Source: Pseudoxanthomonas suwonensis
Lineage (GTDB): Bacteria > Pseudomonadota > Gammaproteobacteria > Xanthomonadales > Xanthomonadaceae
Assembly (NCBI RefSeq): GCF_000972865.1
Contig: NZ_CP011144.1
Coordinates: 1,488,001-1,552,000 of the forward strand
Reading direction: 5' to 3'
DNA: 64,000 nucleotides
Shown: piece by piece, positions 18,159 through 27,332 of the stretch
How the letters are laid out: the number at the start of each line of letters is the position of its first letter
Numbering within the stretch: position 1 is the stretch's first letter
Translations under genes and position numbers: made by a program
The notes under the pieces: model-generated
Told to the model about the DNA's origin: nothing
The model's input: only the letters and a program-made list of their open reading frames with translations
Database searches by the model: none

Positions 18159-18563
18159 TCATCCACGCCCGCGGACGCGCCCGCCGCGCGTCCGCGGGGG
18201 AACCGGCACCCCGGTCAGCGCCACCTGCCGCGTCCGGCTCAAGGTGCCCAACGCATGGCGGTACGACCAGTCAACCAGTTCGCCCAGGTACGCGCCCGGC
18301 AGGCTGCGCACGTCGACCACCGTCACCCACCGGTGCCGGCCCAGCCAGCGCGCCGGACGGATGCCGGGAATGTCGGTCAGTTCCAGGAAGTGTTCCGGCG
18401 ACGCCTTGAAGCTGAAGCGCCAGCGTTCCGGCTCGCTGGTCTTGAAATAGGCGAAGGTCTTGCCGCCGATCGCATACACCAGGATGTTCGCCGGCGCATC
18501 GAGCCGGCGTGCCTCGACGCCCGGCAGCCCGGCGCAGAACGCCTTGAGTCCCTCGGTATCCAC
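18159..18563 (-). CDS. MmcQ/YjbR family protein, 134 aa
   Basis: Small cytosolic protein of the MmcQ/YjbR (DUF419) family, with a CyaY-like fold and a proposed DNA-binding role that is weakly supported. Family features seen: LKAFCAGLPGVE near the start, GKTFAYFK in the middle, and W-x-T-V-V-D followed by the ELVDWSYRHAL end. The start is uncertain. GTG at 18563 places the family start correctly but lacks a strong ribosome-binding site; another in-frame GTG is at 18611. The C-terminal tail VPPRTRGGRVRGRG is an arginine/glycine-rich extension beyond the usual end. Confidence 0.75.
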   Translation of the reverse strand: MDTEGLKAFCAGLPGVEARRLDAPANILVYAIGGKTFAYFKTSEPERWRFSFKASPEHFLELTDIPGIRPARWLGRHRWVTVVDVRSLPGAYLGELVDWSYRHALGTLSRTRQVALTGVPVPPRTRGGRVRGRG

Positions 18564-18731
18564 GGCGCTATCCGCGCCGATCGTAACGGCGTGGGATCCG
18601 GTCTGGTTCACCTGCGTCCGACTGCGGCGTGAATGCGTGCCGGCAGGGCGCGGCGCTATGCTGGCCACGATGCGGCATGCGGCGCCATCCCGCGCGTCGC
18701 GCCACGACCTGCATTGCGGAGGAGCCTGGAC

Positions 18732-19595
18732 ATGGCGACTTCCCGATGGCTGCCGGCGGGCTTCACGCTCGCGGTCGGCCTGCTGTCCTGGACCACGGCC
18801 GCCGCCCAGGCCGGCGTCGAACTGCACCACGGCGCGGTCGCCGAAGCGGATTTCGGCGACGCAACCCTCAGCGCCCGCGTGGACGGCCTGCGCCTGCGCG
18901 CGCCGGAGTTCGGCCTGCTGCAGGGCCGGGCCACGCTCGGCGCCGACTATGCCTACACCCACTACGACTACACCGGCCTGCCCACCCGCAACCGCGACCT
19001 GCACCGGCTGGCGCTGCCGCTGCAATGGCGCCGCGACGGCGCCTATCTCGTGCGGTTGGTGGTGGCGCCGACCATCGCCAGTTCCTCCAACGTGTTCAAG
19101 GACCTGCCCTCGCGCGGCAGTAGCGACGACCTCGCGCTGTACGGCGGGGCCACCGTCGAGCGGGCCACGCCCGGCGGCTGGGGCTGGCGCGCCGGCGCCG
19201 GCTACGACGACCGCTTCGGCGATCCGCGGGCCTACCCGGTACTGGCCCTGCTGCACCGTGGCGCGCGCACCGACCTGGTCCTGGGCTGGCCGCGCAGCGA
19301 GGCCGGGTGGCAGCCGCATCCGCAGTGGCGCCTGCGGCTGGAAGTGGCGCCGGCGGGACAGCGCTGGCACGTGGTCAGCGACGAACGCGGCGGCGCAGAG
19401 TTCTTCTACGTCAGCGAAGCCTGGCGCGGAACGCTGGGCGCGGACTGGCACCCGAGCCGGCACTGGCGGTTGCGGCTGGAGGCCGGCTACGCGTTCGACC
19501 GCCGGCACGACCTGGTGGACGACACCGGCGCGCGCATCGAGCGCCGGGTCGCATCGGCGACGACGTACGCGCTGGCGTTGCGTTACGGGTTCTGA
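18732..19595 (+). CDS. Outer-membrane beta-barrel protein (DUF6268-like), 287 aa
   Basis: Exported protein with a cleavable signal peptide (to TTAAAQA, ~residue 27). It has many alternating hydrophobic/aromatic strands and ends in ALALRYGF, the terminal Phe recognised by the BAM machinery. The strand pattern and length suit DUF6268-type barrels of unknown function. AGGAG lies 9 bases before the ATG at 18732; an upstream in-frame ATG would add a non-signal extension. It is followed directly by a repeat array and is divergent from the YjbR gene. Confidence 0.75.
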   Translation: MATSRWLPAGFTLAVGLLSWTTAAAQAGVELHHGAVAEADFGDATLSARVDGLRLRAPEFGLLQGRATLGADYAYTHYDYTGLPTRNRDLHRLALPLQWRRDGAYLVRLVVAPTIASSSNVFKDLPSRGSSDDLALYGGATVERATPGGWGWRAGAGYDDRFGDPRAYPVLALLHRGARTDLVLGWPRSEAGWQPHPQWRLRLEVAPAGQRWHVVSDERGGAEFFYVSEAWRGTLGADWHPSRHWRLRLEAGYAFDRRHDLVDDTGARIERRVASATTYALALRYGF

Positions 19596-19617
19596 AGTGC
19601 CCGACCTTTCTCCGCTG

Positions 19618-20084
19618 TTGTAGGAGCCGGGTTCAGCCGGCGACACGACGCCGTCGGCACAGGCGACGCCCTCGTGATTCCGACGCCCGTGTCGCCGACT
19701 GAAGTCAGCTCCTACAGAAGAGCGGCCGCGCTGCGGCTGTTGTAGGAGCCGGGTTCAGCCGGCGACACGACGACGCCGGCACAGGCGACGCCCTCATGGT
19801 TCCGACGCCCGTGTCGCCGACTGAAGTCAGCTCCTACAGAAGAGCGGCCGCGCGGTGGCTGTTTGTAGGAGCCGGGTTCAGCCGGCGAAGCGACGCCGTC
19901 GGCACAGGCGACGCCCTCATGGTTCCGACGCCCGTGTCGCCGACTGAAGTCAGCTCCTACAGAAGAGCGGCCGCGCGGTGGCTGTTGTAGGAGCCGGGTT
20001 CAGCCGGCGAAGCGACGCCGGCGGCACAGGCGACGCCCTCATGGTCCCGACGCCCTTGTCGCCGGCTGAACCCGGCTCCTACAA
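19618..20084. repeat. REP/BIME-like array, four palindromic units (period about 122 bp)
   Basis: This fills the 548-bp gap between the barrel gene and the aldo/keto reductase gene. Each ~98-bp unit starts TGTAGGAGC and ends GCTCCTACA. The left arm has the hairpin GCCGG-GTTCAG-CCGGC; the right arm has GCCGAC-TGAA-GTCAGC. In the fourth unit the right arm has changed to GCCGG-CTGAAC-CCGGC, so it is self-complementary to its left arm. Units are separated by ~23-bp linkers containing agagcggccgcg. No gene is supported here. Confidence 0.9.
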
Positions 20085-20143
20085 CAGCAACCACGGCGAT
20101 GCGGCTGCATCGGCGATCCATCGCCTACTCCAACCGACTGCAC

Positions 20144-21178
<1,035 letters not shown>

Positions 21179-21379
21179 GATGGAGCCTCGGGGGAGGGAG
21201 ACGATGCGCCATTTCACTCCCCGGCAACGGACCGCTCAAGGCCACCGGCGGGAAGCTGGGTTGCGCCATCCCGCGCTGCACCACCGGAGCGACGGCCGTC
21301 CCCGCGTCGTAACGGAACGATGATGGCCCCCGGCGTATGTTCGACAGCGTCCCCACCGGCCACGAACAGGAGTCCCACC

Positions 21380-22159
21380 ATGCCGATCACACGCGCCCGT
21401 GCACAGGGCCTGTTGAACGCCACCGAGATGCGGCTGTACGACGACAGCCGCAGCAACGCGTTGCGCCAGCTGGACGCGGCCATGCTGAAGACCCGGGTCG
21501 AGCGGACCCGTCGTGCCCGCGAACGGGCACGCGACCTGGTCCAGCGGCAGAAGCTGGCCTCGCGCGCCACCACCGGCAGCAAGCGCGGACGCACCGGCCT
21601 GGCCAACCAGCGCAGCAAGGACAAGGCCGAACTGCTGGACGACATCCTCAAGCGCTTCGAGGGCGCGCTGAAGGCGGCCTCCGCCCGCAAGCCGGCGGCG
21701 AAGGTGGCAAAGGCGGCAAAGGCGACGAAGAAGCCGGCCGCAAAGAAGGCCGCGAAAAAGACCACGCGTACCACTGCGACGAAGAAGGCCGCCAAGCGCA
21801 CCGCATCCCGTGCGGCGCCGCGCAAGGTCGCCGGCGATGGCGCCGCCAAGGCAGCGGCGCCGCGCAAGAAGGCCACCCGCGCGCAGACCGCCGCCCGGAA
21901 GCGGGCCAAAGCGATCGCGGCCGAGAAGCAGCTGCTGGAAGAGAAGACCGCGCGCGACCGCGAGCCCAAGCCCTGGCAGGCGCTGGACACCACCGCCGCG
22001 CCTGCGGTCGCCGCCCCCGGCTTCCAGTCGGCCAGCGCGGCGAGCAAGGCCATGCGCCTGCATGCCGGCGAGAGCCGGATGAAGCCGATCCACGGCAGCG
22101 TCAGCACCCGCGGTCGCCGCAACCAGGGCAAGCGCGACCGCAGGAACAGCGCGGGCTGA
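21380..22159 (+). CDS. Histone H1-like lysine/alanine-rich DNA-binding protein, 259 aa
   Basis: Residues ~100-195 are an almost pure Lys/Ala/Thr/Arg tract with PAAKKAAKK-type repeats, like bacterial histone H1-like proteins and the tails of AlgP-type regulators. Such tails bind DNA without sequence preference and compact the chromosome or modulate transcription. The N-terminal ~95 residues (MLKTRVERTRRARERARD) look helical. The C-terminal end (KPIHGSVSTRGRRNQGKRD) is basic. AGGAG lies 7 bases before the ATG at 21380; the longer frame runs through the divergent reductase gene and is not real. Function is inferred from composition only. Confidence 0.75.
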   Translation: MPITRARAQGLLNATEMRLYDDSRSNALRQLDAAMLKTRVERTRRARERARDLVQRQKLASRATTGSKRGRTGLANQRSKDKAELLDDILKRFEGALKAASARKPAAKVAKAAKATKKPAAKKAAKKTTRTTATKKAAKRTASRAAPRKVAGDGAAKAAAPRKKATRAQTAARKRAKAIAAEKQLLEEKTARDREPKPWQALDTTAAPAVAAPGFQSASAASKAMRLHAGESRMKPIHGSVSTRGRRNQGKRDRRNSAG

Positions 22160-22270
22160 GCGTTGCCGCCGGCATCGGTGCGTCAGCGCCGGTGCCGGCC
22201 CCAGTCGCGCGCGAACCTGTCGCCGCGGCAACGGGCCGCACGGCAGTGCCGGACCGGTATCCTTGGCCGC

Positions 22271-23044
22271 ATGCCGCTGCGCCGCCTGTCCGCCACCCGC
22301 TACGTCACCCCGCTGCGCGAGGGCGGCTCGATGCCGGCCGTGGTCGAAGCCGACGACCAGGGGCTGTACGTGCTCAAGTTCCGCGGCGCCGGCCAGGGGC
22401 CGAAGGCACTGGTGGCCGAGGCCATCGCCGGTGGACTGGCGCGGGCGCTGGACCTGCCGGTGCCGGAAATCGTGCTGATGGACCTGGATGCCGAACTGGC
22501 CCGCACCGAGGGCGACCCGGAAATCCAGGACCTGATCCGCGCCAGCGCCGGCCTCAACCTGGCGATGGACTACCTGCCCGGTGCGGTCAACTTCGACCCG
22601 GTGGCCGAGCAGCCCGACCCGGAACTGGCCTCGCGCATCGTCTGGTTCGATGCCTTCACCAGCAACGTCGACCGCACTGCGCGCAACCCGAACATGCTGG
22701 TCTGGCATCGCCGGCTGTACCTGATCGACCACGGCGCGGCGCTGTACTTCCACCACGGCTGGGACGGCGACACGTCGCAGGCCAGTAGGCCGTTCGCGCT
22801 GGTCCGCGACCACGTGCTGCTGCGCTGGGCGACGCGGCTGGCGGAAATCGACGCATCGATGGCGCAGCGGCTGCAGGGCGACGCCATTGCCGACGTCGTC
22901 GCCCAGGTGCCGGACGACTGGCTGCAGGGCCCGGACGCGTTCGCCGACCCGGCCGCCCAGCGCGCGGCCTACGTCGACTACCTCACCCGGCGCCTGGCGC
23001 AGCGCGAAGGCTTCGTGCAGGAGGCGATCCGTGCACGCGCATGA
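22271..23044 (+). CDS. Small HipA-like kinase, 257 aa
   Basis: Resembles the kinase core of HipA, the serine/threonine kinase toxin that phosphorylates GltX, but at 257 aa it lacks HipA's N-terminal subdomain. An ATP-anchoring Lys occurs in LYVLKFRGAG. FDAFTSNVDRTARNPNML fits the catalytic loop (Asp, Asn) and LYLIDHGAALYF the metal-binding aspartate. It belongs to the HipA-like families that are usually found without a HipB antitoxin. The stop overlaps the start of a DUF3037 gene by 14 bases, so the two are translated together. Whether it is a toxin, a protein kinase or a small-molecule kinase is unknown. Confidence 0.8.
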   Translation: MPLRRLSATRYVTPLREGGSMPAVVEADDQGLYVLKFRGAGQGPKALVAEAIAGGLARALDLPVPEIVLMDLDAELARTEGDPEIQDLIRASAGLNLAMDYLPGAVNFDPVAEQPDPELASRIVWFDAFTSNVDRTARNPNMLVWHRRLYLIDHGAALYFHHGWDGDTSQASRPFALVRDHVLLRWATRLAEIDASMAQRLQGDAIADVVAQVPDDWLQGPDAFADPAAQRAAYVDYLTRRLAQREGFVQEAIRARA

Positions 23045-23435
23045 CACCTACGACTACGCGGTGATCCGCGTGGTACCGCGCGTGGAGCGCGAAGAGTTCG
23101 TCAACGTCGGCGTGATCCTCTCCTGCGAGCGCGCCGGCTTCCTGGAGGCACGCATCGAGGTGGACGAGGCGCGCCTGCGCGCGCTCGATCCGGGCATCGA
23201 CCTGGACCTGGTCTGCCGCCACCTGGCCGCGATCCCGGCGATCTGCCGCGGCGGCGAGGCCGCCGCGCCGATCGGGCTGCTGCCGCCGCGCGCACGCTTC
23301 CACTGGCTCACCGCCAAGCGCAGCGCGATCATCCAGACCTCGCCGGTGCACATGGGCCGCTGCGGCGGCGACCTGGCGGCCACGCTGGAACACCTGATGG
23401 ACCGGATGGTGCGGCCGCCGAAGCCGGCCGGCTGA
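23031..23435 (+). CDS. DUF3037 family protein, 134 aa
   Basis: Unknown-function protein recognised by YDYAVIRVVPRVEREEFVNV near the start, which is the DUF3037 signature. The GTG at 23031 is chosen because AGGAGG precedes it by 7 bases; it lies inside the end of the HipA-like kinase gene (14-bp overlap). DUF3037 genes commonly follow HipA-like kinase genes, suggesting a partner, substrate or inhibitor role for the kinase. No transmembrane segment. Its Cys residues (LSCERAG, DLVCRHL, PAICRGG, GRCGG) do not form an obvious metal site. Confidence 0.82.
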   Translation: MHAHDTYDYAVIRVVPRVEREEFVNVGVILSCERAGFLEARIEVDEARLRALDPGIDLDLVCRHLAAIPAICRGGEAAAPIGLLPPRARFHWLTAKRSAIIQTSPVHMGRCGGDLAATLEHLMDRMVRPPKPAG

Positions 23436-23515
23436 GCGTGGCCGCCTCCGAGGCACGCGACCCACGCCGCGCGCCCGGAACGGCATCGGCCGGCCGACGG
23501 ACAGCCCTCGCGTCT

Positions 23516-25024
23516 TCAGGTCGTGTCGCGGGAAGCGGGCGACACCGCATCGCCGGGCGCCGAGCCGACCGCCAACCGGACGATGCGATATCCGGTGATG
23601 CCCAGCAGCAGGGTCAGCACCGGCGCGGTGTAGTTGAACACCGCATACGGCAGGTAGGCGAGCGTGGAGATGCCCAGCACGGCCGACATGTAGGCCCCGC
23701 AGGAATTCCACGGCACCAGCGCCGAAGTGACGATGCCGGCATCGCCCACCGCCCGCGACAGGTTCTCCGGCGCCAGTCCGCGCTTGGCGAACTCGCCGCG
23801 GTACAGCCGCGTGGGCAGCAGCAGGGCGATGTACTGGTCGCCGGCGGCGATGTTCAAGCCGACCGCCGTGCCCACGACCGAGGCGAACAGCTTGCCCATG
23901 CTCCTGGCCTTGAGCAGCAGCGGCGCGACCAGCTTGTTGAGCAGGCCGAAATCATCGACCAGGATGCCGAACGTCACCGCACCGATGATCAGCCAGATGG
24001 TCAGCAGCATGCTGTCCATGCCACCGCGCGAAAGCAGCGCGTCGACCTCGGCCATGCCGGTGCTGGCCTGGAAGCCGTTGGCCATCGCCAGCCACACGCC
24101 CTTGATGGCGACGACCGGCGCCGACTGGTCAGGCGCGGCGACGAACTGCGCCACCGCCTGCGGCTGCAGGAACGTCGCCATGATCCCGGCCAGCAGCGCC
24201 GCGCACATGATCGCCAGCGGCGCAGGTACCTTGCGTATCGACATGCCCAGCAGGAACAGCAGCGGCAGCAGGTTCCAGGGCGTGATGTGGAACAGTCCTT
24301 CGATGTGCCCCAGCTCGGCCTGGATGATCGCATCATCCAGCCCGCCCTTCTGGGTCAGGCCGAGCACGACGAACACCAGCAGCGCGAACAGTCCGGCCGG
24401 GATCGTGGTCCAGGCCTGGGCACGGATGTGCTTGAACAGCTCCACGCCGTTGAGCTGGGCGGCCAGCACCGTGGTTTCCGACAGCGGCGAGATCTTGTCG
24501 CCCACGTAGGCGCCGGAGATCACCGCGCCGGCGGTCATCGCCGGCGACACGCCGATCATGTGCGCCAGGCCCATCAGGCCCACGCCCACCGTGCCGGCCG
24601 TGGTCCACGAACTGCCGATGCTCAGCGAGATGGCCGAGCAGACGATGAAGGCCACCGGCAGGAACCAGGTCGGGTCGATCAGCTTGATGCCGTAATACAC
24701 CAGCGTGGGGATGGTGCCGGACATGTTCCAGGTGCCGATCAGCGCGCCCACCGCCAGCAGGATGAAGATCGCACCGACCACCGTGGCCAGGCCCTTCTGG
24801 CCCGACTGCGCGATTTCCTCCCAGGCATGGCCGTTCTTGAGGATGACCGCCACGGCGACCATCGTGGCCAGGATCATGGCCACCTGCATCGGGCCGTTGA
24901 TCGCATCCAGGCCGAACAGCGCGACCGAGGTGCCGACCAGCACCACCAGGACCACGAGCGGGACGATCGCGTCCAGGTAGGACGGCGCCTTCGCCGTCCG
25001 CGGCGTTTCGGGTGCTTCGGCCAT
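23516..25024 (-). CDS. nhaC: Na+/H+ antiporter NhaC family, 502 aa
   Basis: Inner-membrane secondary transporter that exchanges Na+ for H+ (some family members exchange malate/lactate or arginine/ornithine). About 11-12 hydrophobic segments are spread over the protein. Conserved NhaC features include SIGSSWTTAGTVGVGLMGL, GAYVGDKISPLSETT and the late VPWNSCGAYMSAVLG. The ATG at 25024 is preceded by GGGGAGG with ideal spacing. The upstream extension of the frame is not supported. The gene lies just beyond the last attC of the cassette array and is probably native flanking DNA. Confidence 0.9.
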   Translation of the reverse strand: MAEAPETPRTAKAPSYLDAIVPLVVLVVLVGTSVALFGLDAINGPMQVAMILATMVAVAVILKNGHAWEEIAQSGQKGLATVVGAIFILLAVGALIGTWNMSGTIPTLVYYGIKLIDPTWFLPVAFIVCSAISLSIGSSWTTAGTVGVGLMGLAHMIGVSPAMTAGAVISGAYVGDKISPLSETTVLAAQLNGVELFKHIRAQAWTTIPAGLFALLVFVVLGLTQKGGLDDAIIQAELGHIEGLFHITPWNLLPLLFLLGMSIRKVPAPLAIMCAALLAGIMATFLQPQAVAQFVAAPDQSAPVVAIKGVWLAMANGFQASTGMAEVDALLSRGGMDSMLLTIWLIIGAVTFGILVDDFGLLNKLVAPLLLKARSMGKLFASVVGTAVGLNIAAGDQYIALLLPTRLYRGEFAKRGLAPENLSRAVGDAGIVTSALVPWNSCGAYMSAVLGISTLAYLPYAVFNYTAPVLTLLLGITGYRIVRLAVGSAPGDAVSPASRDTT

Positions 25025-25272
25025 GCGTGCCTCCCCTGGTGGTCGCGGATCGCCCGCACCACCGAGCGGATTCCATCCGCCCCTGCGCCGGGAATATGCG
25101 CCCACCCCTGGCCGGTGTCGAGCCAATGACACGCCTGCCTATCCCGCCGGAACAGACGGCCCTGCCTTTGCGTGGGCACGGCGTCCCACGGACCCATCTA
25201 CCCGCCTTCCGGCATCGCCTTCCATCCGCACATGCGGTTTCTATCAGCCCTCGCCCGCTTGGAGTTGTGAAT

Positions 25273-25332
25273 GGCTAACGCCTGAATCAAGCCGCGCCAA
25301 GATATGGCGACGGTTTGAATGAATTGTCAGGG
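25273..25332 (-). other. attC site 1 (distal end of the array, degenerate)
   Basis: Read on the minus strand, a CCCTGAC-type R'' box, a central imperfect hairpin (AAACCG...CGCGGCTTGA) and a GTTAGCC R' box are seen. Both outer boxes deviate from the RYYYAAC/GTTRRRY consensus, so recombination competence is doubtful. It ends the cassette carrying the OsmC-family gene. Confidence 0.8.
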
Positions 25333-25342
25333 CACGCTCGAC

Positions 25343-25750
25343 TCACAGCGAACTCTCGACTAAGACGACCGGAACACCCGAACGGACAGTATTGTGTACC
25401 TCCGCCACCGCGTCAGTTTGCCGAAGCAGAGCCACCACTGCAGTTGGATCAGCCGGCGAAGACACGTTGGCTCGATATCGAATGTTCCTGGCCGCAAGAC
25501 CAACACCCGGGAAGTCAGCCGTAGCCTCGACCTCAACCCCGGACAAGCTAATGCTCAAGCGCGCCGCTTCCCGGTAAAGATCATTGCAGTAGCAAGTCGC
25601 CAAAGCGAGGAGCAGCAACTCGCCGCCGTTCACACCGGAGCCTTGACCGGCAGCCTTGCCGGGGATGGCCAGCGCTTGAGTTGTGTTGTCGGTACGGACA
25701 GAGACGACATGTCCGGCTCCAGAGTTCTTGACGGTCGCCGAGATCTCCAC
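25343..25750 (-). CDS. OsmC family protein in an integron cassette, 135 aa
   Basis: Short OsmC-superfamily protein. The conserved centre is GGELLLLALATCYCNDLYRE, with the family cysteine in ATCYC, followed by VEVEATADFPGVGLAARNI, typical of OsmC-like domains. The GTG at 25750 has GGAGA six bases upstream and lies 30 bp inside the cassette boundary. The stop is 10 bp before the attC that closes the cassette. GC is lower than in chromosomal neighbours. A role in reducing hydroperoxides is possible but not shown, as a second redox cysteine is not evident. Confidence 0.8.
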   Translation of the reverse strand: MEISATVKNSGAGHVVSVRTDNTTQALAIPGKAAGQGSGVNGGELLLLALATCYCNDLYREAARLSISLSGVEVEATADFPGVGLAARNIRYRANVSSPADPTAVVALLRQTDAVAEVHNTVRSGVPVVLVESSL

Positions 25751-25779
25751 TTGCGCTCTCCGTTAGTGCTTGTAGCGGG

Positions 25780-25840
25780 CCCCAACTGCTGAATTGAGCC
25801 GACGGGCGAAGCCCGTTGGGCTTGAATGAATTGTTAGGTG
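25780..25840 (-). other. attC site 2
   Basis: Minus-strand reading: CACCTAAC R'' box, AATTCATTCAAGCCC arm, short hairpin loop, GGCTCAATTCAGCAG arm and a GTTGGGG R' box. The internal stem (ACGGGC/GCCCGT) is intact. It closes the cassette that contains the plus-strand hydrolase gene. Confidence 0.88.
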
Positions 25841-25887
25841 CCCCGGGGCGGTTTACGTGCCATCCTGATTGCGGGCTATCATTGCAG

Positions 25888-26787
25888 ATGATGACCGACC
25901 TCACCACGACGCTTCGAGAGCGCCTAGGGCTTGCGGACCCTGTTCCGGTGGCGTTCCAACGAGGCGACGTCGAAGAGGCCGACGGATTCGACCGGGAACG
26001 GATCGAGTACCGGGGACTCGAAGGCGACCTCATCCCGGCTTTCCTGTTCACGCCGAGAGGGCGCGATACGCTCGGCGGAGTGGTTGTCTTTCACCAGCAC
26101 AATGGGGAGTTCCATTTCGGCAAGAGTGAGGTAGCCGGCGAGGTGGGCGACGCGTTTCAAGCCTTCGGGCCGGCACTCGCTCGTAGAGGCCTCGCAGTCC
26201 TGGCCTCGGACTCCATCACTTTCGAGGATCGACGAGGAGCGGTTCAGGGAGTGGAACCGGATTATTACGATTGGCTTCAGCACTACAACGCCATGAGCTA
26301 CCGGCTGCTGGATGGCGACCTGCTGATGAGGAAGTGCCTGGATGACGCCCAACGGGCCCTGAGCGTTCTGGTCCAGGCCGCCGGGATAGACGAGCGGCTC
26401 GTGGGCGTGGCAGGACACTCGTACGGTGGTTACACGGCGCTCTACCACGCGGCAGTCGATGCACGATGCAGGTTCGCATGCGTCAGCGGTGCCGTATGCA
26501 GCTTCGAGACGCGCCGCCGGGAAGACACCGGGATCACCCTTTTCGAGACCGTGCCCGGGCTCGCTCGCCAGATCGACACGCACGATGTTCTTTCAGCCAT
26601 CGGACCTCGGCCGACAATGGTTGTGTCGGGTACCAAGGACAAGTATTCACGGGATGCAGACCAGGTCGTGGCCAAGGTCGCCGGCGACTTCATTACCGAG
26701 CTCCGCGTCGACCGCGGACACGCTCTCGATCAAGAGAGATTCGATGCGATCGTCGAGTGGATCGTCGACCGCGTATCCGATCAGTGA
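25888..26787 (+). CDS. Alpha/beta hydrolase (dienelactone hydrolase-like) in an integron cassette, 299 aa
   Basis: Cytosolic hydrolase (no signal peptide). The nucleophile elbow AGHSYGGYT carries the catalytic Ser, the strand GVVVFHQHNGEF provides the oxyanion region, GTKDKYSRD the acid and VDRGHALDQ the His. The family includes carboxymethylenebutenolidase-like and acetylxylan-esterase-like enzymes; the substrate is unknown. It is the only cassette gene encoded on the plus strand, against the cassette direction set by the attC sites, so it needs its own promoter. TATCAT at 25876-25881 is a possible -10 box. Two ATGs in tandem (25888, 25891) could start it; the longer frame runs through attC and is rejected. 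Confidence 0.82.
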   Translation: MMTDLTTTLRERLGLADPVPVAFQRGDVEEADGFDRERIEYRGLEGDLIPAFLFTPRGRDTLGGVVVFHQHNGEFHFGKSEVAGEVGDAFQAFGPALARRGLAVLASDSITFEDRRGAVQGVEPDYYDWLQHYNAMSYRLLDGDLLMRKCLDDAQRALSVLVQAAGIDERLVGVAGHSYGGYTALYHAAVDARCRFACVSGAVCSFETRRREDTGITLFETVPGLARQIDTHDVLSAIGPRPTMVVSGTKDKYSRDADQVVAKVAGDFITELRVDRGHALDQERFDAIVEWIVDRVSDQ

Positions 26788-26795
26788 GAAGGGAC

Positions 26796-26855
26796 GCCTA
26801 ACGCTTGAGTTAAGCCGACCCGTGAAGCGGGTTCGGCTTGAATGAATTATTAGGC
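26796..26855 (-). other. attC site 3
   Basis: Minus-strand reading: GCCTAAT R'' box, TTCATTCAAGCCGAACCCGC, loop, GGGTCGGCTTAACTCAAGC and GTTAGGC R' box. The internal stem is perfect apart from an extra A on the R'' side. It closes the cassette of the 139-aa unknown protein; that gene's stop codon lies inside the R'' box. Confidence 0.93.
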
Positions 26856-27269
26856 CTCATCATAGCTGCGCAAGAACTCTTGCTCTTGACTCTTGAGCGA
26901 TATGTGAAGCAACAGGGTCCGATCGAGATCGACTGTTGGATGCGATGCGGTGTGTTTGGAGAACCAGAACACCTCAGCCAACGGTTCGTCAGAGTGCCAA
27001 GTTGTCATTACAAACTGGTCCTCAGGAATGCCAGCCAGGCCGAATGGCTTGGCGTTGGCCAGGTCCACTGAGTCGTCCCAGGAGCTGCAATCTTGACCCC
27101 AAGCCATCATGTAGAGGCAGCCCGATTGAACGAGCCAGTCGCTAACAAGCGATTGCCATTGTGGCGAGACGTCAGCCTCGACAGCTACGACAGCTTTGAA
27201 TGGTCTGCTATCAAGCGGGCTCGGAGTGGCCCCGGGCTCAAGGTGCAGGTATTCGACGGAATCTGACAT
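26850..27269 (-). CDS. Unknown cassette protein, 139 aa
   Basis: Soluble protein of unknown function. No signal peptide or membrane helix. Notable segments are WLVQSGCLYMMAWGQDCSSW, TTWHSDEPLAEVFWF and the acidic, aromatic composition, which suggest a compact alpha/beta domain; I cannot name a family with confidence. The ATG at 27269 is only a few bases after the cassette boundary (GCTAGGC), leaving no room for a ribosome-binding site, and the TAA stop is formed by the attC R'' box. This is the normal layout of an integron cassette gene. GC is much lower than in housekeeping neighbours. Confidence 0.7.
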   Translation of the reverse strand: MSDSVEYLHLEPGATPSPLDSRPFKAVVAVEADVSPQWQSLVSDWLVQSGCLYMMAWGQDCSSWDDSVDLANAKPFGLAGIPEDQFVMTTWHSDEPLAEVFWFSKHTASHPTVDLDRTLLLHISLKSQEQEFLRSYDEA

Positions 27270-27272
27270 GAG

Positions 27273-27332
27273 GCCTAGCGCCTGAATTAAGCCGACCCGC
27301 GAATCGGGTTCGGCTTGAATGAATTGCTAGGC
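27273..27332 (-). other. attC site 4
   Basis: Minus-strand reading: GCCTAGC R'' box, AATTCATTCAAGCCGAACCC, loop, GGGTCGGCTTAATTCAGGC and GCTAGGC R' box. Both outer boxes carry the same C-for-T change relative to GTTAGGC, so they still pair with each other. It closes the cassette of the 155-aa membrane protein, whose last codons lie within the site. Confidence 0.93.

Noticed and set aside
18159..19646. 495-codon minus-strand frame over the barrel gene and the YjbR gene
   Set aside because: Only its last ~135 codons match a family (MmcQ/YjbR); the rest is antisense to the barrel gene and begins inside a repeat.
19618..20084. CRISPR array (regular 120-bp periodicity)
   Set aside because: Units are long palindromes with almost identical linkers, not short repeats with unique spacers, and there are no cas genes.
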